A DNA stretch of 64,000 bases, taken from contig JADWOT020001562.1 of the NCBI GenBank assembly GCA_036345935.2, forward strand, positions 744,001-808,000, written 5' to 3'. A model generated the notes under the pieces. That model ran no database searches. It was not told where the DNA came from and was given only the letters and a program-made list of their open reading frames with translations. The stretch comes from Taenia hydatigena (lineage: Eukaryota > Platyhelminthes > Cestoda > Cyclophyllidea > Taeniidae). Positions 1 to 11,371 of the stretch are shown here, in pieces. The first letter of the stretch is position 1, and each line of letters starts with the position of its first letter. A program made the position numbers and the translations under genes.

Positions 1-1794
1 GAGGAGCATCAATGATTGACACGGAGGATTAGCAGTGATTACATCTTAACCTCAGTTGCTAAGGCAGATAGTGAGTTATTACAAACCTAGCTCAGTGCCA
101 TTGATTACCTGGATCAGAGTTGTTTGGTGATAATTCATGTGATTCTGTTTCTCTACCACCTGCTTAACCACTAATATGATATACATAAAGCAGGACTGCG
201 ACAACTTTATTACATTTGGTTTAGAGCACTCAACGCTATTAGGAAGTAAAAGGCAAATGAAAATTATGTCTTATTTAATGCTCCCATACATATGCTACTC
301 AATTCTAGATTGATAATGTATCAGCGACCCAGATGCACTAATTTAATAACCAAAAGCAAGGTAGAGCTCTGTGCCCGTGAGAGGATCTTTTATGCGTTTC
401 ACTTCGATAGAATCCATAACTACATTTGTGCATTCACTGAAGAGTAGAGTTTTCAAAACTACTGATTTGGTTGAGTAGTATCGTTCCAGAAAATGTAACT
501 GCTAGTTTGAGTTTGTGAGATGGCAAAAGTTAAGAAGTATTCTCAAAGCTTGGTTCGCGCAAAAGGTTGCAAACTCACAGGGCTGACAAATTGTGGCACT
601 TAAAGCCTGTTGAAGCAGAATGAGACAAATGGAAGGCAAAAAATGGGCAAGAAGAGTGTCTCCTCAAAGTTTTCATAGCCTTGTTTGTCTCCTTGAGTGC
701 TCGTCTCAAGGTCACACTGAAGTCGCGGTGATGAAACCAAATTGCAATTAAGCCTCAACAGTTGAGAACAATCAGAATTGACAAGCATGCATTAACAGAG
801 GACACTTAATCTGACAGGGCAATTGAAAACTCAACTGCACTCCGAGCATCAATGAGGTAGCGACCCAAAGCACCAAGCTTTTTAACTCCTGAGTAAAAGT
901 TGTGTCAATTTATCTGTTCTCTTAGAAAGTTTAATGTTACCACTCTTCATTCGCGAAGCACTTCGAAGTTAAAGTTCTCTGGACTGCTGGCCTGACGGAA
1001 GAGTGGCGAGATTACAACAAAATCTGAGAAGGGACGAATTTGCATAATGTTAAGCTTTTGAACAATTTGTATAAACTAATTTGTTTCCAAATATAAAGAA
1101 AACAATTCACACGTAGTTGACAAATTCTTGAAAGCTGTCATTTGCGTTTGTGGAATGTGGTTCGCACCCTCAAGGTGTCACTCCCTTGTTAACAGCGTGA
1201 TGGACATCTTCAAAGCGTTCAGATGGAGGTTTGCGTGCTTCATGATCGCCATCTCGTTCCTACGACAACTACTAGAGAGAAATGTCTGTTTGATGTAACC
1301 ACTTCAAAGCTCCAAAGGGAAGCCTTTGGACGTGACGAGCAAAGCCGAGGCCTCATCAGATGTAAGCTTCCAGGCGACTTGTAAAATATGGCCATACAGC
1401 AGGGTCCGCTGATCAATTCAAAACCTCCAAGTATGCCTCCAACTGTGTGTGAAAGTTGTCTATGTTTAGGCTGCTATCACCCGGCATAACTCACTTTATG
1501 ATGTAAATATAAACAGGAATTATGCATTTATCATTCTACAACCTTCTCGCATAAACCCACTCACAACACAAATACACTACGCACTGGATGTGGGATCCAT
1601 TTTCAGCACGCAGTAAACTGGGCGTGCAGTACTCTCATGTATAGTTGAAAAAAAATTAGTTGTTTGCAATTGAAAAACAAGTTAAAAAGGGAAGAACTTG
1701 AAAGGCACTGCATTAAAAAACAAGTTTGCATTGAGGAAATGAAGTGATTCTAGAACTTGGAAAGGAAGCGCTGGACTGACTTAAGGTTATGCGG
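1..1794. other. Intergenic, no gene recognised
   Basis: AT-rich DNA downstream of the minus-strand GT31 gene. The open frames here are short and match no family I know. I found no splice-consistent exon chain, RNA gene or repeat copy. It presumably holds the 3' untranslated region of the GT31 gene, but I did not identify a convincing polyadenylation signal. Confidence 0.4.
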
Positions 1795-2943
1795 CTACTT
1801 CGTCGAGATGTACTCCGGTTTAACCAGTTTATGCAAACTACTGGGCCGCAGTCCCATTCTGGCTGCCACCACACCCGTGTACGCGTCCTCCAGAGGAAAG
1901 GTCTGCGTGAACAACATGCCTATCGCCAGTCGCTCCACCTGCCCAAAGCCCAACAGCAGGAAGGCACCACACGTGTATGTGGGATACACTGTCCACGGCA
2001 CCTCATGCTTCTCCACCGACCACTTGTTGAAGCCTCTCGGCACAAACCGTCGCACGGGAATGTCGAGCAGCACTTTGCCACGATACAATTGGGCTCGTGC
2101 CTCGGGCGAGAGTCCAACGATGGCATGAGAAAATTTCTTCACCGAAATGGGCAGATCGTCGTCAATGAAGATGAGGGTGGGTCGAGAGGTGCGACAGAAT
2201 GCGGCTGCCCATTGGAATGAATAGATGGTCTTCATGGTGAGGTTGAAGTACGTGTCCTCATAGTCACCCACCACCAGGTCATTGTAATTTGCGCGCTCCA
2301 CTTCAAAGCTTGCCGCAGTGGCACGAAGTCCCTCCGGAGTCAACTCTGAGCCTCCATTCGTTGTCAGCCTCGTTAGATTACCACCTCGCATGAACAGGTT
2401 GTCCTGTTGACTTCGTGGCACACCCACTGAAAATACCAGTCCGATGCGCATGCCCATGTTGACATTGGCGTTCTGGTTGGTGAATGAGGAGTAGAGATTG
2501 CGGAACTCTTGTCGTCGCTTGAAATTGGCCAGTGCGGATCGCACCACAATCACCAGATCAAAGAATTGACTTGATGGGTTGTCTGGATGACACACGTCTC
2601 TGCTGATTGTGCGATACCGAAACACGTGACCGTTCACTGGTAACTACAATGCCAACACAATGAAGATAATCGAGATAGTTAGAAGAGGAATGAAAGAGCA
2701 GACAAATGAACCTAGTTTGGAAATGGGAAGGAGGATGAGAGTTGCCAATGACTGACCTGTGGAATGGGTTTCTGTTGGAGGAGATTGTCGTAGACCTGAA
2801 TGAGATTGAAGGCTTGTGGATAGGTGAAGAAGACGTTGAAATGATGTATTCGTTGCCAGAGTTTGTCTGAATTTTTGACAAAGTCCATTTGGGTGAGATA
2901 TCTCCGCGATAAAACGTTTCCAGTTGGTTCACGGCTTGTGTTG
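1795..2943 (-). CDS. GT31 beta-1,3-galactosyltransferase-like protein (5' end uncertain)
   Basis: A family 31 glycosyltransferase, which transfers galactose or N-acetylglucosamine from a UDP-sugar onto glycans in the Golgi lumen. The last exon (2643 down to 1795, 283 codons including the stop) carries the family hallmarks: a metal-binding acidic cluster in FIDDDLP, the WSVEKHEVPWTVYPTYTCGA acceptor-side block, and the late PLEDAYTGVVAARMG block, which corresponds to the EDV motif of GT31. An upstream exon ends at 2757 (donor GTCAGT) and joins in phase 0 through acceptor TTGTAG; it reads DKLWQRIHHFNVFFTYPQ just before the junction. The frame stays open to about 2943, then meets stops and TRIM-derived DNA. 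No signal-anchor exon was found, so the gene is either 5'-incomplete in my model or truncated. Substrate specificity cannot be assigned. The family assignment is firm; functionality is uncertain. Confidence 0.75.
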
Positions 2944-2959
2944 TTTCGGTTGTTAATTG

Positions 2960-3276
2960 TTTAAGATGGGGTAGATGCCGAATGCAGGCGTTGATCTCAG
3001 TCCTTCTTATATGGTAGGTTAGAGATTCTTCCAATCGTAGGACATACACCTCTTTCGCACCACTACAGTCTGTCACAAGCGGTATAGATCGAGATAGAAA
3101 CTCTGTAGAGTTGGGTCTGCTTTCCGCTGTCACGAATGTAGCGTCCCGAACCTCCCTTAAGGTCAAATAAAGACAAAACATTAGGGCAGAGCATTTATTC
3201 AATAGACAGGGGAACGGGGCTGCTGCGGCAGTATGGCCACCTCTGTGACCGAAACCAAAAATGGGCTGTCTGAACA
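2960..3276 (-). mobile_element. Truncated TRIM-like LTR element
   Basis: On the minus strand this reads as the LTR of the same family found at 40.7-43.3 kb. It includes the GTCACAGAGGTGGCCA block and ends ...GACGCTACA at 3137. Internal sequence with the primer-binding-site-proximal GACAGCGGAAAGC motif follows and runs to about 2960. There is no 3' LTR. It abuts the upstream exon of the GT31 gene. A poly-A/T run lies next to the LTR start near 3277. Confidence 0.7.
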
Positions 3277-3340
3277 AAAAAAAAAACAAATTCCTTTCCT
3301 CAGATAATGAGGGATCATTTATAGTGATGAATTTTATCAA

Positions 3341-4429
3341 ATCATGTCGATTAATACCCAGTTGTGCGGATTCCTTTCCACGTAAAAGGAAAAGCTGATT
3401 AAGGAGAAAAATTCATATAATGCACCACTTGACGAACAAAGCCTTGCCAGTCCTTTGTTGCTGTGAGAGTCACCTTCAATACGCAATGCATGAGACGTGG
3501 CTATTCTCCAACGGACGGAACCGTCTTCGGACGGACCAAAATCGACGCACTAATATACCAATATACTTATTGGTGCATTTAATCACATTTTGATTTATTT
3601 TTTTCCCTTCATCATTCATTTACTCATTTGATTAGCTAGGAACAAAAGCTTAATGGATGGGTAGACGAACAGGTGAATGCATGGAAGCCGTGGCGGCTGG
3701 ATCCAATTGTATCCTTCATACACGATACCAGAATGGGACTAAATTGAGCGAAATGATTCCCTATGATAGATAAATCGGTGTCCTGTGACATCTCTAAGGG
3801 AAGACCAGTAGACTCTCCAGATACCTTCATCTTGTCAACTCAAATTCATGGCGCAACCTCCGTGTAGGAATGCGGTCAAAAGAACAACCCATTTACAGTG
3901 TTATGATCCTATTGCTATTCTTAACACTAATCAGGATCATGGAATAGTTCGGCGAAATCACAATCATAATCAAGCCGCCACTATTAACAAGTATATCACG
4001 TGTCACATATATGTGACGCGTATACTTTATTGAAGTTCATTTTAACTATTCACATTAAAACGCATCTTAAACCACAGACTAGGTCTACGTTACTCGGCTT
4101 AAAGAGACCCTGCTTATAATTTTGGTGTAGCGGTTTAATTTTAGGCATTTATGAAATTTGGTGTTGGAATCTAACACCTAAAAAGGTTGGTAGTGGAGGT
4201 TAATTTGTCCTTAATAAAGTGGTAGTTTAACTACCTCCCTGACCTTATTTTCTGATCCTATAAAAGCTTCCCCTGGTACTAATGGAGCTAGTATGGGTTA
4301 CTTAATTGACTTCATCTAGAAGTAAAAAACTACGCAAACTTAACTAATCGGTAAGAAATGCTGTTTTGGAGGCAAAGCAGTTTAGAGAGTAAACGCAATC
4401 ACCCGTCATGTGTAAATTCAAGACTTAAG
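3341..4429. other. Intergenic, nothing recognised
   Basis: About 1.1 kb between the truncated TRIM and the degenerate GT31 fragment. Only short frames occur. I see no coding, RNA or repeat signal. Confidence 0.35.
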
Positions 4430-4696
4430 TCTACTTTTTGAGCAAGATTGTAAATGTGATGCGCACTATTCTTAAGGAGACTTGTCCAATGGTTTGCTTT
4501 GCAAAGAGGCTTCAACATGCAGTCGGTGGCGAAGCATGAAATACCGTGGACAGTCTCTTCCACCCACACGAGTAATACCTTCCTCCTGGCGGGCTTTTCA
4601 CAAGTTGAGCGACTTGCAATTGGCGTGCTGTTCATGCAGGTCTTTCCTCTGGAGGACGCGTACACGGATTTGGTGGCAGCCAGAATGGGAGGATGA
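4430..4696 (+). pseudogene. Degenerate GT31 glycosyltransferase fragment
   Basis: From about 4499 the plus strand encodes RGFNMQSVAKHEIPWTVSS, then VERLAIGVLFMQVFPLEDAY and a terminal LVAARMGG. This aligns block for block with the C-terminal part of the GT31 gene at 1795-2643. Upstream, in the same frame, the similarity continues weakly but is broken by TAA and TGA codons near 4450-4460, and there is no nucleotide-binding half. It is inverted relative to the intact-looking gene 2 kb away, so it looks like a partial inverted duplicate that has decayed. Confidence 0.7.
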
Positions 4697-4713
4697 CCAC
4701 TGAGATGCTCCAT

Positions 4714-7700
4714 TTATTGCTTGCTACAGTGAAGTAAAAACGGCACTCCCCATCACACTGTACCTATTCAGTAGGTTTGTCATTCAATTAGTGGATTGAC
4801 TGACAGACGTTCTCTTTTGAATGCCATGGACCTACAATCTATGTTGGTGGAAGTCCGGTTCCACTGCTTTCCCGGTTGATGTAGGCAAAAACGTGGAAGC
4901 AGTAAAGAGCATGATAAAGAGTGCTAAGAAGCCGGTCTGCAATTAATCTCGACTACGCTTTACTTTATACCCAACTAAGGTGTCCCACTAAGAGAGCAAA
5001 CATAATGCATTACCTAGTTAGTCGGATAATTGGCTGGCTGAATTAGTGAAAAATATTTGTAAAAATTCCAGAATGTTTCAAGCCACAAGTAGATATTGAA
5101 ATGACACTAAGCGCCTTGCTGACTTTTTTAGTTTTCACAGGTCCTATTCAAATTTGTACGTTTGTTGCCTTCTGTGGCATAAATTTGGACGATACTACTT
5201 AATATAATCAGTAGTTCATTCAAGAATTCACACTTTAGTAGAAGCACAAATGTAATGAGTTTCATCAAAGTAAAACTCATATAAATGCTGACGGTGTTAC
5301 AAATTGCTTCTACGTTTTTAATCGTGGATTAGCCAAATGTAATGCCGGATGAGTGCAGATCTGGATCATATTGCAGCTAAAGGCGTTGGGCATGCCTTGT
5401 TGTTGCCCATCGTCAGCCTTGACATTCGATATTATCTTTAACTTTCCTTTGTGTCTAACATCAATACCTGTTTTAGATGGAGAAGGGTACTTTTGAGAGT
5501 CCTAACGATGGATAGAGGACTCGTTTAAGAAAGTAGTACCACTATTGCAGTCCTCACCTTCGGCTGACTGTGTTACCCAAATTGTAGCCCACGTATGACT
5601 CGATCTTCTTTCCTTATAGATTTTTTGTATTGCAACTAAAGATTAGACAGACTACAAACTTTTTTGGCAATGTGCCTTCAAGTTTTACCAATACGCGATT
5701 GTAGGAAACACTGATGCAGCTCCTGGTGAAGTAATGGCCGGTGCGACTCCCTTTTTTGAAGTCTATAGAACTAAAGAAGGCCTTAGCTTTTAAAAATTTC
5801 CTTTTAACTTGTATCAAACTGCGCGTACTGACTATAATTAATTTTTTATGATACTCATGTATGTTATTTCTTTTCCATTAAGTCACGATTTATTTACGCT
5901 TTCGATTTGAAGCCATTACTATAATTTCAGTGCAATAATCCTCAAAAATATCGGATTAAATTATTTAGTCTTAGCAGCTACCTTACGTAGTGCTGCTCTC
6001 TACATTCCACTAGATCAGATCAAATCTAGTCCACTGAACAGCGATTCTTCAAGGGGAGCAAAGCCAATGAGAAAATAGCAAAGCAAGGAACAGTTTTATG
6101 AGCCAAAAATAGCAGATGTGTCATTAAAATAAATGCTATGTAGCGAATCCTTTTAATTTTAATAAAAATAACCACTGTCACCCAAGATTTCAGGAAGTTA
6201 ATTGCAGCCTACAATAGCCTCATTCATGGATCGCTTGACCAAAAACTAAGCTGTTGTTGGTAAACTAAGATAACAATGCGTTCAAACCCTGAGAGAACAC
6301 ACGAGTGTAATCAATACCACGATGTATCATTTTTTACTGGATTAGCCACTCTTGTTTAAGGAAGGTTACGCCGGTCGTACTAAAAACATGCTACTGATGC
6401 ACATAAGTAGGTCCGGCGCTCACCCATCCGCTGAGAAGAGCAGAATAAATGCCCGTCTCTACTCGGCCAAAATCTTGTCTTCCAAATTACCTGTGAAAAC
6501 AGAAGGTCCTTTTTTCAATGAAATGTTGTTGATCTTGCTGTATATAAATGCAAAGATCGGCAGCTGTCTGCGGTGTTATGTAGTCCTTCCTGACCTACTG
6601 TGAGTCCCCCAGTGAAGCCGAAATTGCACCTGTCGGCGCCAGTTGGAGGATGGCTTTTGACTAGTAATTTCTAGCACTACTATGCATTACTTTACAATGG
6701 GTTGATCTGACTAGAAAAAAGAAAAATTGAATGCTTAGTTGATGGTGCCCCTGCCTTGCAAATACTGCCTTTATCCCACTGCAAAAGGGTTTTTTGGCCG
6801 CTTTTATCCAGCAATAGCCAGAGATGAATGCTTCTAAGAAACAGTCTCCAACAGAAGTGCTGGAAATGGCGCCTGCCTTTGGCGACTTGCTCACCCCTGA
6901 GCTTCTCAGATACATTATTAAAAAATAAGGTGACATCAATTGTGAAACACCTGGAAAAGGTCGTTGTGAGCACACAATAATTCTGCCGCTTCTCTACTAG
7001 CCGGATAGGATCCAGCCAGAAGGAATGGACGCAAAACACATTCCTGCAGAGCTCTCTATTAACGGACTCTGCTTTCAGGACAGCGTTGCTACAATTTACA
7101 CCAGATATATGGAGTGACCATCACATGCTCCCGAACCCAGCTCTTTCCTCTAACAAGGGGAAATTACAGGTCCAGTTCCAAGCGCGTTATGCTTTTTGGT
7201 GCTTTTTTGTGCATCCACTATTGAGCAATCTATCACTAATCCTAATTTTACGCAGCTACAAACCACGTTTAGTCGGTAAGCGCCACCTCTTCATAGCATA
7301 GCGCACTCTCTCCAATTGTTTATCAACGCCAGATTCCAGTATTTGTAACTTTGGCATGTCTCAAGTCACATCTATCAACTTCGATGGTCTCCTGCGGTAC
7401 AATGGTTCAACAGGCCACGGGATCAAAACTTCGGGTGAGAAAAATGAAAGAGAGAAGTATAAAGGGTTCGGTCCTGCATATAAGCGATCATATGCATTCC
7501 ACAAGTCGTAGCGACCATTTTAGACGAGCAGACTTGTTGCTTTGGCACTTAATTCTCTTAGCTTCGATCGCCCTGCTGTCACGGCGTGTCATGCATGCTG
7601 AAAGCCTCTCGGTCTCTGTGTAGACTAATCCTACGTCTCCCTTCCTCACTTGATTTTTATTCATTCAATCACTATGGACGGTTTCCCAAGTAACTAACCA

Positions 7701-7749
7701 ACCGCCATATGGATTAAGAAATAGAGAGACATGGGGAATCAATGGTCTC
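4714..7749. other. Intergenic, nothing recognised
   Basis: About 3 kb of AT-rich DNA between the GT31 fragment and the first antigen B gene. Open frames near 5.6, 6.4, 6.7 and 7.4 kb show no family motif and no splice-consistent extension. No copy of the TRIM LTR was seen. Confidence 0.35.
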
Positions 7750-7755
7750 TTTATT
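7750..7755 (-). promoter_or_regulatory. Polyadenylation signal of antigen B gene 1
   Basis: AATAAA on the minus strand, 40 nt past the TGA stop of antigen B gene 1. This spacing is typical for a cleavage signal. Confidence 0.5.
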
Positions 7756-7794
7756 TACTTAGCCTTATTTGGTCCAGGAAGTGGTGCCTCGGAC

Positions 7795-8226
7795 TCATTT
7801 CTCATTCTCCAACTGCTTCACATACTTTGCAATGGCCTTGCGAATACGGAGCCTGGCTAAAATGAGAGGAAAGGTGTAAGTTATGGAGAAGCCTAGTCAA
7901 ATGCAAGCCTACCTTCCTCAACTATTTTCTTCAACTTGGCGAGGTGGTCAGCAATTTTTTGGCCAAGAGGATCTTCATCAAAGAACTTCTCCCATTTTGT
8001 TACCTTTTCATTGTATCTGGCTCGGATGGCACGGACTGGGTTTTTCTATCATGGACAAGGCTTAGACTTGCGTATCGTAAAGTTGGAGGTGGAGTGTGAT
8101 GAAGTTGACGGACTTACCTCTCTAGAAGACAAAGAGGAGGGATTAGAGCAATGGGGAGTACACTTACTCAGCAGAAACAGCCACGACAGCCAGGAGGGCG
8201 AGGAGAGCGATGATAGCGACCCGCAT
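7795..8226 (-). CDS. AgB: Antigen B / 8-kDa hydrophobic-ligand-binding protein, gene 1
   Basis: Secreted small alpha-helical lipoprotein-forming protein of cestodes. Antigen B family members bind fatty acids and other lipids and are abundant at the host interface. Exons on the minus strand: 8226-8168 (start and signal peptide MRVAIIALLALLAVVAVSAE), a 4-nt micro-exon 8121-8118 (AGAG), 8045-7913 and 7856-7795. All junctions are GT-AG and the phases agree, giving 85 residues, the same length as genes 2 and 3. The mature part is charged and helical with the family signature FFDEDPLGQK near residues 42-51 and ends KQLENEK. The gene is divergent from genes 2 and 3. A TATA-like box lies 52 bp upstream. 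The micro-exon is inferred because no other join kept the frame; without it the protein would end soon after the signal peptide. Confidence 0.9.
8118..8121 (-). other. Putative 4-nt micro-exon in antigen B gene 1
   Basis: Minus-strand context CTAG|AGAG|GTAAGT, between introns of 46 and 72 nt. It completes the split codon left by the signal-peptide exon (GA+A) and adds one GAG, giving Glu-Glu at residues 20-21. Gene 2 has the same AGAG directly fused to its second exon, which supports the assignment. Confidence 0.6.
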
Positions 8227-8277
8227 TTTGTTGATCTTAAAGTGGAGGGAATTCGGTCGCAATGACAACTGATGCAA

Positions 8278-8285
8278 TATTTATA
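8278..8285 (-). promoter_or_regulatory. TATA-like box of antigen B gene 1
   Basis: Minus-strand TATAAATA, 52 bp before the ATG at 8226. The position matches TATA-like motifs before genes 2 and 3. Confidence 0.55.
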
Positions 8286-8639
8286 GCCGACCTCTCGGAT
8301 GTATTGTTTACATTCGCTAAAGTGACTTCCGGCACCTTAAACATAAATCAGTCTTGACATAGCTGATGTGGTCCGATTCGTTGGCTGAAAAGTCAAGCCA
8401 AAATGAACCCGTTCACTATTAAGACCAGGTTTGACTTCGAAAATTTTCTCCACACCTTAAATATATTTTTAGGAGACTAACAGATAAAGGCTGAATGTTG
8501 TTTTGATAGACTCGAGTTGTAAAAATGTGCTTACTTTCGATGTTTAACAACAACGAACACAAACAAAAGGCCCTTTGATTTCAAACATGAAATGCTCGCA
8601 ACATAGGTGTTGCTGGCGTTGGATGCATTTCACTCAGCC

Positions 8640-9400
8640 ACGTTCTGTATTGGTCGCCCTAAGTTAATTCCTTTCAACGATGAGATGGCCTTTCACACAA
8701 ACGGTTATGGTAAACCTTGTAGGTTTTGACGGCCTTTCCGGACGAACCGAAAGCCTTAGCCAAACGCATTGCCCGTATGCGTAGACGACTAAGGTCTTGG
8801 TGCCTCTTCATCCGCCTAATCACGTTACTTCTCATTCATCTTGAAGTGCGATACGAGATCTTGGAGTTGGACTTTACTCTGATGTGAGATATTGCGCTGC
8901 CTAGTGAGGATGAAGTGGTGTGTAACTTAGAAAGGTGTGGAAGGTGTGGGATGGTAATTAATATAGCTCTTTGCTTAAGAAATGCTGTTTATCATTCACA
9001 GGTCGATGAGTCAGTCGGTTAGTCCACAGTCCACGAATCTTCAACGCATAAGGAAGTGGAAAATGAAAAAAATGAGATTATTCTAGACCCACTCTCGTCC
9101 CAGTCATTTAAAAAAACACGCAGTGACGCATAATGCCTCATCATCAGGAGCAGATAATCGTTCCTTCTTGATGCATTGAATGTTTTGCCAACCAAACTCG
9201 AGTTCATGCAACCATAATCCACAACTGGTGAGCAAGAAACACACTCTCTCCAAATGCCTGCCACCTCCAAATCCAACTGGAATCCAGCCTCTGTGGCCCT
9301 GCGATTGGCTTCAGCTAACCCCATACCTACAGACACGCCTGAAACACCTTTGCAGTGCCTCAGCTACACGAGGTTGGTAAGGGGCATGAAACCACTTCTT
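8640..9400 (+). repeat. Tandem segmental duplication, copy A
   Basis: Diverged partner of 9460-10330, offset by about 815-900 bp. Shared landmarks in the same order: a TTAATTCCT...GACGATGAGA-like block near 8660, a CATTGCCCGTATGCGTA-like block near 8770, an ACAGGTCG(A/G)T block near 8998, and CAAACTCGAGTTCATG near 9193, followed by related sequence ending in CAACTGGAA. It is non-coding and lies between antigen B genes 1 and 2. Edges are approximate. Confidence 0.6.
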
Positions 9401-9459
9401 TGTGTGGCAACGGTGCTAATTTTGCAAACATGATGTTTGGAGCTCTCCTAAATTTACCT

Positions 9460-10330
9460 GCTTTGGCCATTCCAATTTAATTCCTCTCGACGACGAGAGA
9501 GCCTTCAAGACCAATGATAATGATGCCAATTGCAGGTCTTGATAGCATCGAGCAACAACAGTCGACCACCTTATCTGAATAAAGCAAAAGCCTACTCCGA
9601 ATTGTGCCATGGCAAAATGTATTGTCTGTATGTGTAAACAATCCTAGCCTCGGCACCTCCGCATCTCTCTGGCTATGCTAGTTCAAGGGATCATGGTGGA
9701 TGGAGTGGAGCAGAGTCTCCCTCTTCCTTATCATTAAGTGCGGACGAGGATCCTTTTAGTGTGTACCCCAGAAAAGTGGGTTTTGGCTGTAAGTAGACAC
9801 TTAAAGGATAACTTCAATTGCAATCTGTCATTTCTTATTTACAGGTCGGTCAGTTGATCAGTTTGCTAACTAACTAACGTCCTTGAAATCGAAATTCCCA
9901 CAACACATGTTGAAGTAGAGAAGAACAAACCGAAAGCATTTGAGGCTTGCTCTCCTTCCTATCTACTCAACTTTTACTACCTCTTTTCCAATCCTTGTAG
10001 ACACAAAGGATTTGCCTCGTGATCTACGTATAATGATGCATCTTTCCTCATAATGTAGACTAGACTATCCTTCCTCCTGCGTATTTTATCGTCAAACTCG
10101 AGTTCATGTAACCGTTAACCTTGTCTGACTGGTGAGTGTCACTGCTCTTTCAAATTCAACTGGAAACTAGCTTCCATAGCCTTACGGTTGGTTCCCGCTT
10201 GTCGCGTACGATCAACTTGGACAGTCCACAACACCCTGAGGATTCAGAAGAGCTTGAGAGTGATACGATCCACCGCAGTGAGTTACAGTGGAACTCGCAG
10301 GAGCTATTAAGGCCACACGTTAAGCCCTGA
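9460..10330 (+). repeat. Tandem segmental duplication, copy B
   Basis: Second copy of the segment at 8640-9400, with the same landmarks at about 9472, 9617, 9842 and 10093. Indels and many substitutions separate the copies, so the duplication is not recent. I see no coding exon in either copy. Confidence 0.6.
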
Positions 10331-10636
10331 TATCTTTACTTCTCGATTAGTCTCACACCAACTTGGCATGCTTCATTCATGTTAACTCTTTGCACACTGT
10401 GAATAGGAGGTGGCTTTACATTGGAGCTTGACACAACTAGAGCGATGTACAAGCATTTACAACTGAACGGTCCAGACGGTAATGCATCAAAAGGAGCATC
10501 ACTATCCACTTCCTTTTCATATGCCGAAAAGGCGCTAGCTTCAATGATGCTGACAAGTAATCGACCAATTACGAGGCATCCACCGAGGACACTTTGGCCG
10601 AAAAAGTGTGTGATAAACAAAAGCCAGTGTTGGTCA

Positions 10637-10643
10637 TATAAAA
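10637..10643 (+). promoter_or_regulatory. TATA box of antigen B gene 2
   Basis: TATAAAA, 46 bp upstream of the ATG at 10683. Confidence 0.6.
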
Positions 10644-10682
10644 GACGTTCTCGATTACAAGTGTAGCCGAAGAATCTGTAAA

Positions 10683-11078
10683 ATGCGCACCTACATTGTG
10701 CTCCTCGCTCTCAGCGCTTTTGTGGTTGCGGTTTCGGCCGAGTGGGTATCCATTTTGAGTTGTCTACATGGCCTCATCCAATGCCTGTTACATGCTCGAA
10801 TTAAAACCCTTTTTTCTTTAGAGAGCAAAAACCTGAGGACGTTATAAAAAGCATTAAAAAAGGGATGGAATGCATCTACAAATTCTTCTACGAAGACCCA
10901 TTGGGAAAAAGAATACTTCAACTCGCAAAGGACTGGAAAGAATCCATGCTGGAAGGTAAGTTCTAACATTTTCTGGCAGAAGATAATACTCTTCCCGTTC
11001 CTTTTTTATCTAGCCAGAGGCAAAGTTCGGGCGAGTCTGGCTGAGTACATCAAAACTCTCAAGAGCGAAGCTGATTAA
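10683..11078 (+). CDS. AgB: Antigen B / 8-kDa diagnostic antigen, gene 2
   Basis: Secreted helical lipid-binding antigen of the antigen B family, closest in my recollection to the Taenia 8-kDa diagnostic antigens. Exons: 10683-10741 (signal peptide MRTYIVLLALSAFVVAVSAE), 10822-10955 and 11014-11078. All junctions are GT-AG, and the total is 85 residues plus stop. The mature chain carries KPEDVIKSIKKG and then the family signature FFYEDPLGKR near residues 41-50, and ends YIKTLKSEAD. The intron after MLE falls in the same phase and position as the last intron of gene 1. There is a single Cys (about residue 37) in the mature protein. TATA box at 10637 and AATAAA at 11111. Unlike genes 1 and 3, no micro-exon is needed. 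Confidence 0.95.
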
Positions 11079-11110
11079 CTTGTCAGATCAAGCGTGTTCT
11101 TCTCTTCACG

Positions 11111-11116
11111 AATAAA
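11111..11116 (+). promoter_or_regulatory. Polyadenylation signal of antigen B gene 2
   Basis: AATAAA, 32 nt after the TAA stop. Confidence 0.6.
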
Positions 11117-11371
11117 GACTAATTAATAAGAAATTTGCCTTGTGATAGTGCAACAAGGACTTCGGGCTGCGAACGTCTTAGTTTAAGGTTTTTGGGAGTA
11201 AAATGCACTAGACAATTGCACAACTTGAGCGTTGCTAATTCCACTTAAAAGCTACATTTATCCCGGAACGAATATTTGATGCATTATGGGACTAAATGAA
11301 ATACGACGTCCTGCGGTCGTCTCAAAAGCCGTCTGTGGCTTCATTAGTGAGGAGAATGTTTTGATACCAAC

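Noticed and set aside
2558..3340. 260-residue minus-strand open frame
   Set aside because: It runs through TRIM-derived DNA and then reads the GT31 upstream exon in the wrong frame. The real coding frame there is the one giving WQRIHHFNVFFTYPQ.
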